DNA of 64,000 bases from Bacillota bacterium. Its GTDB lineage: Bacteria > Bacillota > Negativicutes > CTSoil-072. The stretch lies in contig JAGFZV010000001.1 in the NCBI GenBank assembly GCA_017889545.1, positions 124,001 through 188,000 of the forward strand. Reading direction: 5' to 3'. The notes under the pieces were generated by a model, which was not told where the DNA came from, did not search any database, and saw only the letters and a program-made list of their open reading frames with translations. Positions 8,147 through 21,762 of the stretch are shown here, piece by piece (the first letter of the stretch is position 1; each line of letters starts with the position of its first letter). The position numbers were made by a program, and so were the translations under genes.

Positions 8147-8566
8147 CTACTTCGGCGCCTGGCTCGTTTTGACTGCGTCTTTTTCCTGCCGCAACTGTCG
8201 GTATATCATATCAGCCAGACCAATCCCGCCCGATTGTGCGAGATTTTTTGTCATTTCCGTATCCAGCATGGAGCGCATGATACTTTCCTGTGAGGAAGAA
8301 CCGGTCAGTCCTGATTTTGGCACTGTATCCCGCATCCGGCTCAGCATCAGGTTCAGGAAAATAGCTTCCATTCCCTGGCAGGCCTCGCGCATTTTTTTGT
8401 CTTCTTCGGCGGACAACGGCTTGATTGCCGTCTGGCTTTCTGCTGCTTTTGCCTTTGCAACCGCTTGTTCCATGCGGGATGCAAAATCAACGTTCTGTCT
8501 GATCGTGGCAGCATCATTACCTGTCAATCCGGGAAGACTGCTGCCGCTTAGTGGCGAAATTGCCAT
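8147..8566 (-). CDS. flgJ: Flagellar rod-binding protein FlgJ-like
   Basis: Rod assembly factor of 139 aa. The core MREACQGMEAIFLNLMLSRM and the later MLDTEMTKNLAQSGGIGLADM are the FlgJ N-terminal rod-binding domain. The C-terminal muramidase domain of gammaproteobacterial FlgJ is absent, as usual in Firmicutes and several other phyla, so peptidoglycan cutting must come from another protein. It follows flgI by 39 bases and ends the flagellar set. Confidence 0.85.
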   Translation of the reverse strand: MAISPLSGSSLPGLTGNDAATIRQNVDFASRMEQAVAKAKAAESQTAIKPLSAEEDKKMREACQGMEAIFLNLMLSRMRDTVPKSGLTGSSSQESIMRSMLDTEMTKNLAQSGGIGLADMIYRQLRQEKDAVKTSQAPK

Positions 8567-8605
8567 TTGCTCCCCCTCTTCCTTACTTAACCATTATAGC
8601 AAAAT

Positions 8606-9724
8606 CTAAATGATTTGTAACTCCGCATGAAGTGCACCGGCCGCTTTCATCGCCTGCAAAATCGCCATGATGTCCCGCGGCGTGGCGCCAACTGCGTTCA
8701 GTGCATTGACAACATCACCGACGCTGGCGGAAGCCGGCAAAAGAATCAGATTGGCTTGTTGTTCCGTTACTTCGACCGAACTTTTGTCCAAAACAACCGT
8801 TTTACCGGCTGAAAAGGGTCCGGGCTGCGAGACCTCGGCGGCAGAACTGATCCGAATGCTCAATCCGCCTTGCGCAACGGCCACTTCATCGATTGTCACA
8901 CTGGAGCCCATAACAATCGTGCCTGTCCGCTCATTGATCACGACTTTGGCTGCGTTATCCGGCGTGACCGGAAGTTCTTCGATTGCAGAGATAAAACCAA
9001 CAATATCATTGGCGTATCCAGCCGGAATCGCTACAACGACAGTCCCCGGATCACGCGCCTTCGATATCGAACCAAAACGGCCGTCAACCGCCGCACTAAT
9101 CCGGCTGGCTGTTGTAAAGTCAGGCTGACTCAGCGCCAGTGTAATGCTGTTGCCATTATCCGCAAAATTCATCGCAACATCACGTTCTACCATGGCGCCA
9201 TTCGGAATATTCCCCGCGGTGAGAAAATTCGTTTGCTGGCTGGATCCTCCGCTTTTGGCAGAAAAACCGCCGGTAGAAACCGAACCTTGGCCTACCGCAT
9301 ATACACTGCCGTTGCCTGCTTTCAAAGGCGTCTGCAAAAGAGTTCCGCCCTGCAGGCTTTTGGCGTCGCCAATGGAAGAAACAGTGATATCAATCGTATC
9401 GCCGGGCTTGACGAACGGGGGCAGTTGGGCGGTAACCATAACAGCAGCCGCATTCTTCGATTTCAACGCCGCGGCGCTGACAACAACACCGAATGATTTC
9501 AGCATATTGGCGATCGATTGCATCGTAAACGTACTTTTGTTTGAATCTCCCGTCCCTGCCAGGCCGACAACCAAGCCATAACCCACCAGTTGGTTCGCCC
9601 TGACGCCCTGAACTTTGGCAATATCTTTGATCCGCGTGCTGACCGCACTTGGAGCTGCAGCGACTACGGTAATCTGTGCCAGCAATAGCAAAATAGAGAT
9701 CCCCAAGATGATGAATCTGCGCAT
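8606..9724 (-). CDS. flgI: Flagellar P-ring protein FlgI
   Basis: Forms the periplasmic P-ring around the flagellar rod, found in bacteria with an outer membrane. It is 372 aa with a signal peptide (IILGISILLLLAQITVVAAA). Conserved FlgI stretches include RIKDIAKVQGVRANQLVGYG, GLAGTGDS and NERTGTIVMGS. The length matches the family. The leader of this gene holds a strong hairpin (9766-9838). With flgH it shows that the organism is diderm. Confidence 0.95.
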   Translation of the reverse strand: MRRFIILGISILLLLAQITVVAAAPSAVSTRIKDIAKVQGVRANQLVGYGLVVGLAGTGDSNKSTFTMQSIANMLKSFGVVVSAAALKSKNAAAVMVTAQLPPFVKPGDTIDITVSSIGDAKSLQGGTLLQTPLKAGNGSVYAVGQGSVSTGGFSAKSGGSSQQTNFLTAGNIPNGAMVERDVAMNFADNGNSITLALSQPDFTTASRISAAVDGRFGSISKARDPGTVVVAIPAGYANDIVGFISAIEELPVTPDNAAKVVINERTGTIVMGSSVTIDEVAVAQGGLSIRISSAAEVSQPGPFSAGKTVVLDKSSVEVTEQQANLILLPASASVGDVVNALNAVGATPRDIMAILQAMKAAGALHAELQII

Positions 9725-9765
9725 ATTCCCTCCAAAAATCCAGTAAAAAATATCTTTTCATTATA

Positions 9766-9838
9766 CACTTCACCCGATAGAACCACCGCTCCGACTCTAT
9801 CGCTTGACCTCCGCTTGTGGTTGCCATCGGGCGAAGTG
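9766..9838 (-). other. Long structured RNA element between flgH and flgI
   Basis: On the minus strand CACTTCGCCCGAT (9838-9826) and AACCAC (9822-9817) pair with GTGGTT (9786-9781) and ATCGGGTGAAGTG (9778-9766). This makes a helix of about 19 bp with one G-U pair and a small internal loop. The apical part includes CGATAGA, which could pair instead with TCTATCG of the 3' arm, giving a mutually exclusive fold. No U-tract follows. It matches no riboswitch consensus I recognise; it could set relative FlgH/FlgI expression or protect mRNA ends. Confidence 0.5.
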
Positions 9839-9865
9839 CAAAGTTTCATCTCTACCCATTAAGTG

Positions 9866-10471
9866 TTAGAATAAAAAGTTAAATATCTGGGTAACAATCC
9901 CCTGCCGCTGTTTGCCGGAGATCGGTCCCTTCCCGTCCACGCGCATTTGCGCATTGGCAACATTATACGACATGACAATGTTGTCGGCCGTAATATCTTC
10001 CGGGCGGACCAAGCCTGTCACGGTAATTTTCTGTTCCTCGCCGTTCTGCTTGATGCTCTGTTCCCCTTTGACCGCCAAAAGGCCATTAGGACGAACTTCC
10101 ATCACCTGGACAGTAATTTTCCCTTGCACTTTGTTGGTGTTGGAGATGGAACCGGTTGCCGCAAAACTGTCGGATGAACCGGCGCTGGCAGAAGCAATTC
10201 CATGGAAAATTCCTGTCCCGGCATCCATCCCGATGCTGGTATCTTTCGTGTTTTTCGCCGTACCGGCCCTCGTTGCCGATGAGGATTCGCTAATCACGAT
10301 TGTTAATATATCGCCAACGGCACGTGCTTTATGGTCGGCGTATAAGCTATTGCCAGCCGCATCGTTCCAAAGTGATTCGGCCGAAGCAGTCAACGGCGCC
10401 TGCGCCGCGCAGAAAAAGCTGATTAAAAAACAGGCTGTCAGCCAACGAAGGACTTTCCCTGTGCTATGCAT
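9866..10471 (-). CDS. flgH: Flagellar L-ring protein FlgH
   Basis: Forms the outer-membrane L-ring. It is 201 aa, with the FlgH core LWNDAAGNSLYADHKARAVG followed by GDILTIVISESSSATRAGT, and QIFNFLF at the C-terminus. An N-terminal signal peptide ends around LTASA|ES. No convincing lipobox is present: the only LTAC lies before the hydrophobic core. Proteobacterial FlgH is a lipoprotein, so anchoring may differ here. It lies between flgA and flgI. Confidence 0.93.
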   Translation of the reverse strand: MHSTGKVLRWLTACFLISFFCAAQAPLTASAESLWNDAAGNSLYADHKARAVGDILTIVISESSSATRAGTAKNTKDTSIGMDAGTGIFHGIASASAGSSDSFAATGSISNTNKVQGKITVQVMEVRPNGLLAVKGEQSIKQNGEEQKITVTGLVRPEDITADNIVMSYNVANAQMRVDGKGPISGKQRQGIVTQIFNFLF

Positions 10472-10524
10472 CTAAAAACACCTGCACTTTCCATTCTCTT
10501 CAACCCCTGCGGGTTTTCCATGAG

Positions 10525-11517
10525 TTATGGCCGGTAATATGCCGGCGCCAACACTGTATCTGAATCAACAATCTGCGCAAGGATGATCTTGCGGGATTCG
10601 ATGTTCCTTACCCGGATCAATTGACCGTTTCTTCCGTCCTGCAAAGCTTCTCCCTGCGCAGTCACTTGCAAAGGGCCGGCTTTCGCTAAAATAGCGACCA
10701 TTGCACCGCGCTGAATCAGCACAGGTTTTTCCAGCATGGATTTCGTAATGATCATTCCCGGCGCCAGCGGACGCTTAGCCGCATAGCCTGCAATTTCCGC
10801 AAAGTCAGTGAAATATCCGGCGGACAATCGTCCGACTTCCAGCCGCTCGAGATGAAGAGCCTCCGGAGTAATTAGTTCATGCGCGCCAATATCCTTCCCG
10901 GCAATAATAATATTGCGATAAAGGCGGACATCATAGTTCAAAACAGTCGTTACCGGTGAGCGATCCTGAATGTCAACACGTATTACGACCGTTGTCAAAG
11001 CAGCGTAATGTACCCCCGACGGCAAGGTTGCGCTCAACTTCACAATGCCCTCTGAAACCATCAGATCACGAACTTCGCCGATGAGATCGATCGTGATATT
11101 GCCGCTGTCAGCTGCCGGTCCCAGCAGTTGCCGGATTGCCGCCAGAGAAACCGTCTTCAATTGTTCTGCCTGCACAGTTTGTGCACCGGCTGTAATCGTC
11201 AGAGTTGGCGGCATCTGCCAATTGATCCCGGAAAAATCGGCGCCAGTCGAAGCCAAGCGCGATCCCAGCATCTGATCCGTCCAAATCAATCGTTCTCCCG
11301 GTTGAGGAGACGGTCCCAGCTTCAAATTGCGCAACAGTTCACACCGTGCTTCGTCTGCGCCATGAATTTCGGCCAGTTCCCCAAATGTAATCTGGGGTCC
11401 GCGCACAGAAGCCTGTGCATCAACCTGCACCGAAATAGAACCGGCTAATACAGGTGCACAAAACAATACCAACAAAACAGCAATAAGCCCTGTTTTGCGA
11501 AAAAAGCGGTTTTTCAT
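10525..11517 (-). CDS. flgA: P-ring assembly chaperone FlgA
   Basis: Periplasmic chaperone for FlgI polymerisation, 330 aa. A signal peptide (LIAVLLVLFCAPVLAG) precedes a long N-terminal region. The SAF domain is near residues 205-270 (IIAGKDIGAHELITPEAL, RPLAPGMIITKSML), and the FlgA end includes GQLIRVRNIESRKI. It is longer than E. coli FlgA (about 220 aa) because of the extra N-terminal portion. It starts 1 base after the flgG stop, so it is likely translationally coupled. Confidence 0.88.
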   Translation of the reverse strand: MKNRFFRKTGLIAVLLVLFCAPVLAGSISVQVDAQASVRGPQITFGELAEIHGADEARCELLRNLKLGPSPQPGERLIWTDQMLGSRLASTGADFSGINWQMPPTLTITAGAQTVQAEQLKTVSLAAIRQLLGPAADSGNITIDLIGEVRDLMVSEGIVKLSATLPSGVHYAALTTVVIRVDIQDRSPVTTVLNYDVRLYRNIIIAGKDIGAHELITPEALHLERLEVGRLSAGYFTDFAEIAGYAAKRPLAPGMIITKSMLEKPVLIQRGAMVAILAKAGPLQVTAQGEALQDGRNGQLIRVRNIESRKIILAQIVDSDTVLAPAYYRP

Positions 11518-11518
11518 A

Positions 11519-12307
11519 TTATCGTTTCAGGCCGGCTGCCGTACTCAGCATCTCATCCGAAGTGGTAATTACTTTTGAGTTCAATTCATAGGCACGTTGC
11601 GCAACAATCATATTGACCATTTCTTCCACCACTTCGACATTAGACATCTCCAAAAACTGGCTTGTCACCGTTCCAGCGCCGTCTGTTCCGGGATTGCCGA
11701 TAGACGGCGATCCTGATGCAGACGTCTCCCGATAAAGATTACGGCCAATACTATCTAATCCGGCTGGGTTTACGAAGCGGGCCAATTGAATTTGGCCAAG
11801 GTCTTCCGTCGTTGTCTGCCCCGGGATCGTGGCGCTGACCCGGCCATCAGCAGAAAGAGCGATGCCGGTGGCGTTATCCGGAATGGTGATTGCCGGCTCC
11901 AATATATAGCCGTCAGAATTCACAATCCTGCCCTGTGAGTCTTTTTTAAATGATCCGTCCCGCGTATAGCCGATTGTTCCATCTTCCATGGTAACCTGAA
12001 AAAATCCATCGCCTTCAATTGCCCAGTCCAATTGGTTGCCTGTTTGCTGCAGATTGCCTTCGGTGAACATTTTCTGCGTAGCAACAAGCCTTACGCCATG
12101 TCCGATCTGGACGCCGGCCGGAATTTGCGTATCGGATCCGGTCGCGGCGCCTGACTGGCGGATCACTTGATACATCAGATCCTGAAAATCATTCCGGTTT
12201 TTCTTGAAACCCGTCGTGCTGGCATTCGCCAAGTTATTGGCAATCACATCGATATTGGCCTGCTGGGCCATCATTCCCGTTCCTGCAGTCCACAAAGAAC
12301 GCATCAT
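11519..12307 (-). CDS. flgG: Flagellar distal rod protein FlgG
   Basis: Distal rod subunit, 262 aa from the chosen start. The N-terminal motif MMRSLWTAGTGMMAQQANID then VIANNLANASTTGFKKNRND is diagnostic, as is the C-terminal MSNVEVVEEMVNMIVAQRAY. The start at 12307 is spaced 9 bases from GGGAGG; the open frame continues to 12379, but those residues have no counterpart in FlgG. It follows flgF, with which it is homologous. Confidence 0.93.
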   Translation of the reverse strand: MMRSLWTAGTGMMAQQANIDVIANNLANASTTGFKKNRNDFQDLMYQVIRQSGAATGSDTQIPAGVQIGHGVRLVATQKMFTEGNLQQTGNQLDWAIEGDGFFQVTMEDGTIGYTRDGSFKKDSQGRIVNSDGYILEPAITIPDNATGIALSADGRVSATIPGQTTTEDLGQIQLARFVNPAGLDSIGRNLYRETSASGSPSIGNPGTDGAGTVTSQFLEMSNVEVVEEMVNMIVAQRAYELNSKVITTSDEMLSTAAGLKR

Positions 12308-12439
12308 ATTCATTTCCCTCCCCGGTATTTCCGTTGCCGGCTGCGTCAGTCGATCGGCAGCCGCCGGGGCCTCCGTCAAGGTCCAGCCCCATACATATTC
12401 TTTATCGAACTATTTTGCGAGAAACTTAAGCCCGCCCGG

Positions 12440-13189
12440 CTAAACTCTTCCGACTTCATTCACTGCCTTGTCCAGCATCTGATCTTGAGCAAGCACAGCT
12501 TTGGAATTGATTTCATAGGAACGATAACCGGCAATTAAGTTCACCATTTCCGCAATCACATTGACATTGGATAGTTCCAAGGATCCCTTCGCAATCCTTA
12601 CGGTACTATTTTTTTCCTGCACCGCATCACCTGCTGCATAGAAATTCGATCCTTCTTTGATGAGACGGCTTGGATCAACAAAATCTGTCAAGCGAAGCTG
12701 ATCCGTCTCCACCTCGTCAATTGACAAGCGGCCATCTTGCGAAATCGAAATTGTGCCCCCTTCAGCGCCGCGTAAGGAAATAGGGCCATTTTGTCCCATC
12801 ACCGGATATCCTTCGCTAGTCACCAGTTGATCCGCTGCGCTGCGGGTGAAGGAGCCATTGCGGGTATATCGTAGGCCATTCGGTGTCTGCACGGTAAAAA
12901 AACCGCGACCGTCAATCGCAGCATCCAACGGGTTCCCGGTCGATCGCAAAGAGCCAGGTGCATGTTCTGTAGAGATTTGATCAACCGCAGCACCTACCCC
13001 AAGTGTCCCGATTGTCGCATCCGGACCATCATTCAAGCGCTGCAATAGCAACCCTGAAAATGCCTTGTCAACAGCAACATCTTTTTTGTAGCCGGTTGTT
13101 GACGCATTCGCCAGGTTATTGGCGGTTGTATCGGTGCGAACTGTTTCAGTCGTCATCCCGGAAGCAGCCGTATAAATTCCTCGTAACAT
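12440..13189 (-). CDS. flgF: Flagellar proximal rod/hook-basal body protein FlgF
   Basis: Rod protein of 249 aa in the FlgF/FlgG (FlhO/FlhP in Bacillus) family. The N-terminal MLRGIYTAASGMTTE then TTANNLANASTTGYKKD is the flagellar basal-body rod motif. The C-terminal ELSNVNVIAEMVNLIAGYRSYE is the matching helix. It is the first flagellar gene of the cluster, downstream of mreB/mbl, as in the Bacillus order mbl-flhO-flhP. Confidence 0.9.
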   Translation of the reverse strand: MLRGIYTAASGMTTETVRTDTTANNLANASTTGYKKDVAVDKAFSGLLLQRLNDGPDATIGTLGVGAAVDQISTEHAPGSLRSTGNPLDAAIDGRGFFTVQTPNGLRYTRNGSFTRSAADQLVTSEGYPVMGQNGPISLRGAEGGTISISQDGRLSIDEVETDQLRLTDFVDPSRLIKEGSNFYAAGDAVQEKNSTVRIAKGSLELSNVNVIAEMVNLIAGYRSYEINSKAVLAQDQMLDKAVNEVGRV

Positions 13190-13286
13190 TTTTTCACCTC
13201 CCTGTTATATTATGCGAAACGCCGGGCCCAGCGGCAAAATAGCGCCAAGCCCTGCAATATCTTCATTCAATGATATTATCGAACGA

Positions 13287-14321
13287 TTAGCGATCAACAT
13301 TAAAATTCCTTTTCGTGATCGCCGTGCTGTCCTGCAATTTTTCTAATGAATCCAACGCTTTTCCGGTACCGATCGCAACGCAGGACAAAGGATCCTCGGC
13401 CAGGTAGGCCGGTATGCCGGTTTCCGTGCTAATGAGCCGGTCAAGGCCCTGCAAGAGCGAGCCGCCGCCGGTCATCACAATCCCGTGATCCACAATATCC
13501 GACGACAATTCCGGCGGGGTTCTTTCCAATACGGATTTCACGCATTCTATGATGAGTGCGATCGGTTCCGCCAGCGCTTCCAACGTCTCAGCGGATGAGA
13601 TGCGGATCGTTTTCGGCAGGCCGGCAACCAAATCTCTGCCGCGCAATTCCATTGTTTCGTTCCTTGCGCCGGCATACGCTGTTCCAACCTTAATTTTAAT
13701 ATTCTCGGCGGTACGTTCGCCAATCAGCACATTATGCTCTTTTTTGATGTAACGAACCAAGGCTTCGTCAAACTTATCGCCCCCAATCCGCAGGGATTCA
13801 CTAACCACAATGCCCCCTAAACTGAGAACGGCGACATCGGTTGTACCGCCGCCAATGTCCACAACCATTGACCCGCAGGGCTCGGAAATTTCCAGACCTG
13901 CGCCCATCGCTGCCGCCAACGGCTCTTCAATCAAATACGTTTTACTGGCCCCAGCTTTGATGGTCGCCTCAATCACGGCACGTTTCTCGACTGTAGTTAC
14001 GCCGGAAGGAATGCAAACCATAATACGGGGTTTAAAAAACAAACTTTTTTTCACCACTTTTTGGATAAAATAACGCAGCATGCTTTCTGTAATATCATAA
14101 TCCGCTATAACCCCTTCGCGCAGCGGACGGATAGCGACAATATTGCCCGGGGTCCGTCCAAGCATCCGCCGGGCTTCTTCACCAATCGCCAATACACGGT
14201 TCGTATCACGGTCAATCGCGACAACGGAAGGCTCCCGAAGAACGATCCCCTTTCCTTTCACGTATACCAACACATTCGCAGTACCTAAATCAACACCGAT
14301 ATCGGTGGGCATTCCAAACAT
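13287..14321 (-). CDS. mreB: MreB/Mbl family rod-shape actin
   Basis: Bacterial actin that organises lateral wall synthesis. It is 344 aa from the ATG at 14321 (GGAAGGGG upstream). The actin phosphate loops are DIGVDLGTANVLVYVKGKG and VVDIGGGTTDVAVLSLGG; the adenosine motif is HGIVMTGGGSLL. Its position upstream of flgF and downstream of murA matches Bacillus mbl rather than mreB of the mreBCD operon, so it could equally be called mbl. The spoIIID gene that precedes mbl in Bacillus is absent. Confidence 0.92.
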   Translation of the reverse strand: MFGMPTDIGVDLGTANVLVYVKGKGIVLREPSVVAIDRDTNRVLAIGEEARRMLGRTPGNIVAIRPLREGVIADYDITESMLRYFIQKVVKKSLFFKPRIMVCIPSGVTTVEKRAVIEATIKAGASKTYLIEEPLAAAMGAGLEISEPCGSMVVDIGGGTTDVAVLSLGGIVVSESLRIGGDKFDEALVRYIKKEHNVLIGERTAENIKIKVGTAYAGARNETMELRGRDLVAGLPKTIRISSAETLEALAEPIALIIECVKSVLERTPPELSSDIVDHGIVMTGGGSLLQGLDRLISTETGIPAYLAEDPLSCVAIGTGKALDSLEKLQDSTAITKRNFNVDR

Positions 14322-14552
14322 AGTCCAGCCCCTTCCAAAAAACTCTTTCATAGACCATTTCATCGATCGTTTCACCGCCATTTTAACCTATTTAAAAATT
14401 GAATGCCTGCAGCACTTTTTCCGCTATCTGCAAGACACAAGCAACTTTTAGTTTTTTTTTACAAGTCTCCTGTTAATTCTCTATTGTATTCAAAAATCCT
14501 TTAAATGCCTTCTATTTTTTCGTTTTTCGCTTTCTTCATTTTTACCAAAAAC

Positions 14553-14584
14553 AGGCTGTGCCTTCACAATGGAAAGCACAGCCT
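14553..14584 (-). terminator. Intrinsic terminator of murA
   Basis: AGGCTGTGC and GCACAGCCT pair around a 14-base loop, and on the minus strand the stem is followed by GTTTTTGG. It lies 19 bases past the murA stop. Confidence 0.8.
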
Positions 14585-14602
14585 ATTCATATTCTGTTGT
14601 TG

Positions 14603-15865
14603 TCAGCCGGTCGGCGTACGGACAATGTCCGCGCCAAGAGTACGAAATTTGCCGACTAGATTATCATAGCCCCGGTCAATGTGATGTATGCATCCGACTT
14701 CCGTCTGGCCGTCAGCGACCAGTCCTGCCAATACCAAAGCGGCGCCGGCGCGTAAATCAGTCGCTTTCACGGGACAGCCGGTCAACTTGCCGACTCCCTC
14801 AATCACCGCAGTGCGCCCTTCAATTTTAATATGAGCGCCCATTCGTTTTAATTCGTCCACATGCATAAAACGGTTTTCAAATACGGTTTCGGTAACAACG
14901 CTTGTCCCTGCTGTCACCGCCATGAGCGACATGAACTGCGACTGCATGTCCGTCGGAAAACCTGGATATGGCAAGGTTTTGATATCAACCGGCTTTAGTT
15001 TTCCGCTGCTGCGAACCCGCACGCCGTTGATATCTTCATCCACAGTCACGCCCGCTTCTTTCAGCTTGGCAATCACAGGTTTCAGATGTTCTACCAAAAC
15101 GTTGTCCAAACGGATGTCACCGCCGGTAATTGCCGCTGCCACCATATAGGTTCCCGCTTCGATCCGGTCGGGAATCACCGTATGCGTGGCTCCCCGCAAT
15201 TCTGCAACGCCCTCAATTTTGATCACATTGGTTCCTGCTCCGCGTATCCGAGCGCCCATTGTGTTCAGATAGGTAGCCAAATCGACAATCTCCGGCTCTT
15301 CCGCCGGATTTTCCAAAATGGTCTGCCCTTTGGCCGTGCTTGCAGCCATCATAATATTTTCAGTAGCGCCAACGCTGGGGAAATCCAGATAAATACGCGC
15401 ACCGGTCAGCCCCTGCGGCGCACGGGCTTCGATATAACCATGCCCCAAGACGATTTCAGCGCCTAACGCTTCAAAACCTTTCAGATGAAGATCAATCGGC
15501 CGGGTTCCTATCGCACAGCCACCCGGCAGCGAAATTTTAGCCTGTCCGCACCGGCCCAGCAGGGATCCCATTACCAAAAATGAGGCTCTCATCTTCCGGA
15601 CCAATTCATAAGGCGCTTCGCACTTACTGATGCTGCTGCTGTCAATGACCAACGTATCCGGTTCTTCGCGCCGAACCGTCAGCCCCAATTCATGCAGCAC
15701 TTCAGAAATAGTCCGAACGTCTTCCAAGTCAGGAATTTCCTGCAATATACTCGGCGTTTTCCCTAGGATTGAGGCGGCGATAATAGGAAGCAGAGCATTT
15801 TTTGCGCCGCTGATCTTAATGGCGCCGGATAACCGGTTGCCTCCCGTAATCACTAACTTTTCCAA
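14603..15865 (-). CDS. murA: UDP-N-acetylglucosamine 1-carboxyvinyltransferase
   Basis: First committed step of peptidoglycan synthesis, moving enolpyruvate from PEP to UDP-GlcNAc in the cytoplasm. The protein (420 aa) has the SGAKNALLP motif with the conserved Lys-Asn near residue 22, and [10 protein letters not shown] with the catalytic, fosfomycin-target Cys. The TTG at 15865 gives [14 protein letters not shown] and has GGGAGGA upstream; the frame extends to 15949 without homologous residues. It lies after the atp operon terminator and before mreB/mbl. Confidence 0.95.
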   Translation of the reverse strand: MEKLVITGGNRLSGAIKISGAKNALLPIIAASILGKTPSILQEIPDLEDVRTISEVLHELGLTVRREEPDTLVIDSSSISKCEAPYELVRKMRASFLVMGSLLGRCGQAKISLPGGCAIGTRPIDLHLKGFEALGAEIVLGHGYIEARAPQGLTGARIYLDFPSVGATENIMMAASTAKGQTILENPAEEPEIVDLATYLNTMGARIRGAGTNVIKIEGVAELRGATHTVIPDRIEAGTYMVAAAITGGDIRLDNVLVEHLKPVIAKLKEAGVTVDEDINGVRVRSSGKLKPVDIKTLPYPGFPTDMQSQFMSLMAVTAGTSVVTETVFENRFMHVDELKRMGAHIKIEGRTAVIEGVGKLTGCPVKATDLRAGAALVLAGLVADGQTEVGCIHHIDRGYDNLVGKFRTLGADIVRTPTG

Positions 15866-15993
15866 AATAAATCCTCCCACACAGACTGCTTTACCACACA
15901 ATAGTTTATCATCAACTAGTCGATCTTGCAAGAAAAAAAGGGCGGGCAATCTGTTGGAAAAAACCTGTAGCTTGCATTAAAGTGCAAAAGCAG

Positions 15994-16019
15994 GGGGACG
16001 GGCAAGATTGCCCGTCCCC
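15994..16019 (-). terminator. Hairpin at the end of the atp operon
   Basis: GGGGACGGGCAA pairs with TTGCCCGTCCCC around a very short loop, 11 bases past the atpC stop. The minus-strand sequence after it (CTGCTTTTG) is a weak U-tract, so termination may be partial. Confidence 0.65.
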
Positions 16020-16029
16020 TTTTGAAAAC

Positions 16030-16443
16030 CTAATCGTTGTGGCGGTCTTTCTCCGCTACCCTCAGACGCATGAGCGCACGCTGCAAAGCGGCTTGTGCTC
16101 GCGCAACATCGATGCCTTCCTTGGCAGCAAGGAGTTTCTCCGCTCGTTCGCGTGCCGCCATGGCCCGGTCAATATCGATCTCTTCCGGTAGTTCGGCGCT
16201 GCTGGCCAGGATGGTTACTTTGGTTGGCTGCACCTCGATAAACCCCCCGCTAACTGAAACCTGCACTTCGCCTTCCTCTGTAAGAATGCGCAGCGGCCAA
16301 ACAGCCAACCCGGCAATCAACGGTATATGACCTGGCAAAACGCCCAGATCGCCGTCAGTAGCCCGGGCGATCACCATGTTGACATCTTTTGAGTACACCA
16401 TTCGTTCGGGGGTGACAATGTCCAGCCGGATTGTTTTGGCCAT
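16030..16443 (-). CDS. atpC: ATP synthase F1 epsilon subunit
   Basis: Epsilon subunit of the F1 central stalk, 137 aa. The N-terminal beta-sandwich contains DIVTPERMVYSKDV and LGVLPGHIPLIAGL, and the C-terminal helical hairpin contains RARAQAALQRALMRLRV-like sequence. It is the last gene of the atp operon, 3 bases after atpD. Confidence 0.96.
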   Translation of the reverse strand: MAKTIRLDIVTPERMVYSKDVNMVIARATDGDLGVLPGHIPLIAGLAVWPLRILTEEGEVQVSVSGGFIEVQPTKVTILASSAELPEEIDIDRAMAARERAEKLLAAKEGIDVARAQAALQRALMRLRVAEKDRHND

Positions 16444-16446
16444 GTG

Positions 16447-18755
<2,309 letters not shown>

Positions 18756-18761
18756 TCATGA

Positions 18762-20865
<2,104 letters not shown>

Positions 20866-20872
<7 letters not shown>

Positions 20873-21369
20873 GGCAATCCACCCACTTTTTGTTCATCCA
20901 ATTGTTCAATAAAATCAGCCACCAGTTTTGCATTGCTGGCAGTATCCATGTTCTGTCCAATAATTTTGGAAGCTGCTGCCATTGAAAGCGCAACAACTTC
21001 TGTTCGCAGCTGCGTTAAGGCATATTCCCGTTCGCGGGCGATTTCTTCCTGGGCGGTTTTCAGCAGCCGGGCGTTTTCAGAGCGCGCTTCTTCCAAAATT
21101 TCTTCTTTTGTCTGTTCGGCCAGCCGCATCGCCTTGTCAACAATCGCTTGCGCCTGCGTCCGGGCTTCCAACAGTTGCTGCTGATATTCCAGTTTCAATT
21201 TGGCGGCTTCTGCTCGTTCTTGTTCCGCAGTGTTTAAACTGTCGGCAATTTTTGCCTGTCGATCCGCCAACGCTTTCATCAACGGCTTATAGGCAAATTT
21301 GGTAAGAAGAGCTACTAAAAGCAGAAAATTTATGATTTGTGCAATCAGCGTTGCATTTAAGTCAATCAA
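20866..21369 (-). CDS. atpF: ATP synthase Fo b subunit
   Basis: Peripheral stalk subunit, 167 aa. One N-terminal membrane helix (LIAQIINFLLLVALLTKFAY) is followed by a long charged helix rich in Ala, Glu and Lys, typical of the b dimer coiled coil. Confidence 0.95.
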
Positions 21370-21399
21370 TCATGGCCCCTCCTTTACAGGTTGTAAGGG

Positions 21400-21429
21400 A
21401 GGCGACTGCAAGTTCTTTTGCCGTCGCCT
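21400..21429 (-). other. Intercistronic hairpin between atpE and atpF
   Basis: AGGCGAC (21400-21406) pairs with GTCGCCT (21423-21429), with possible extension by TGCA. It is not followed by a U-tract. It lies just ahead of the atpF ribosome site and may influence the high c-subunit to b-subunit ratio, as intercistronic structures do in other atp operons. Confidence 0.45.
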
Positions 21430-21438
21430 TATTTTAAA

Positions 21439-21762
<324 letters not shown>

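Noticed and set aside
9725-9865. Cyclic di-GMP or SAM riboswitch before flgI
   Set aside because: The landmark bases of these riboswitches (for example the conserved GCAAACC and GACGCAAAGC-like segments) are absent; only a strong hairpin is supported.
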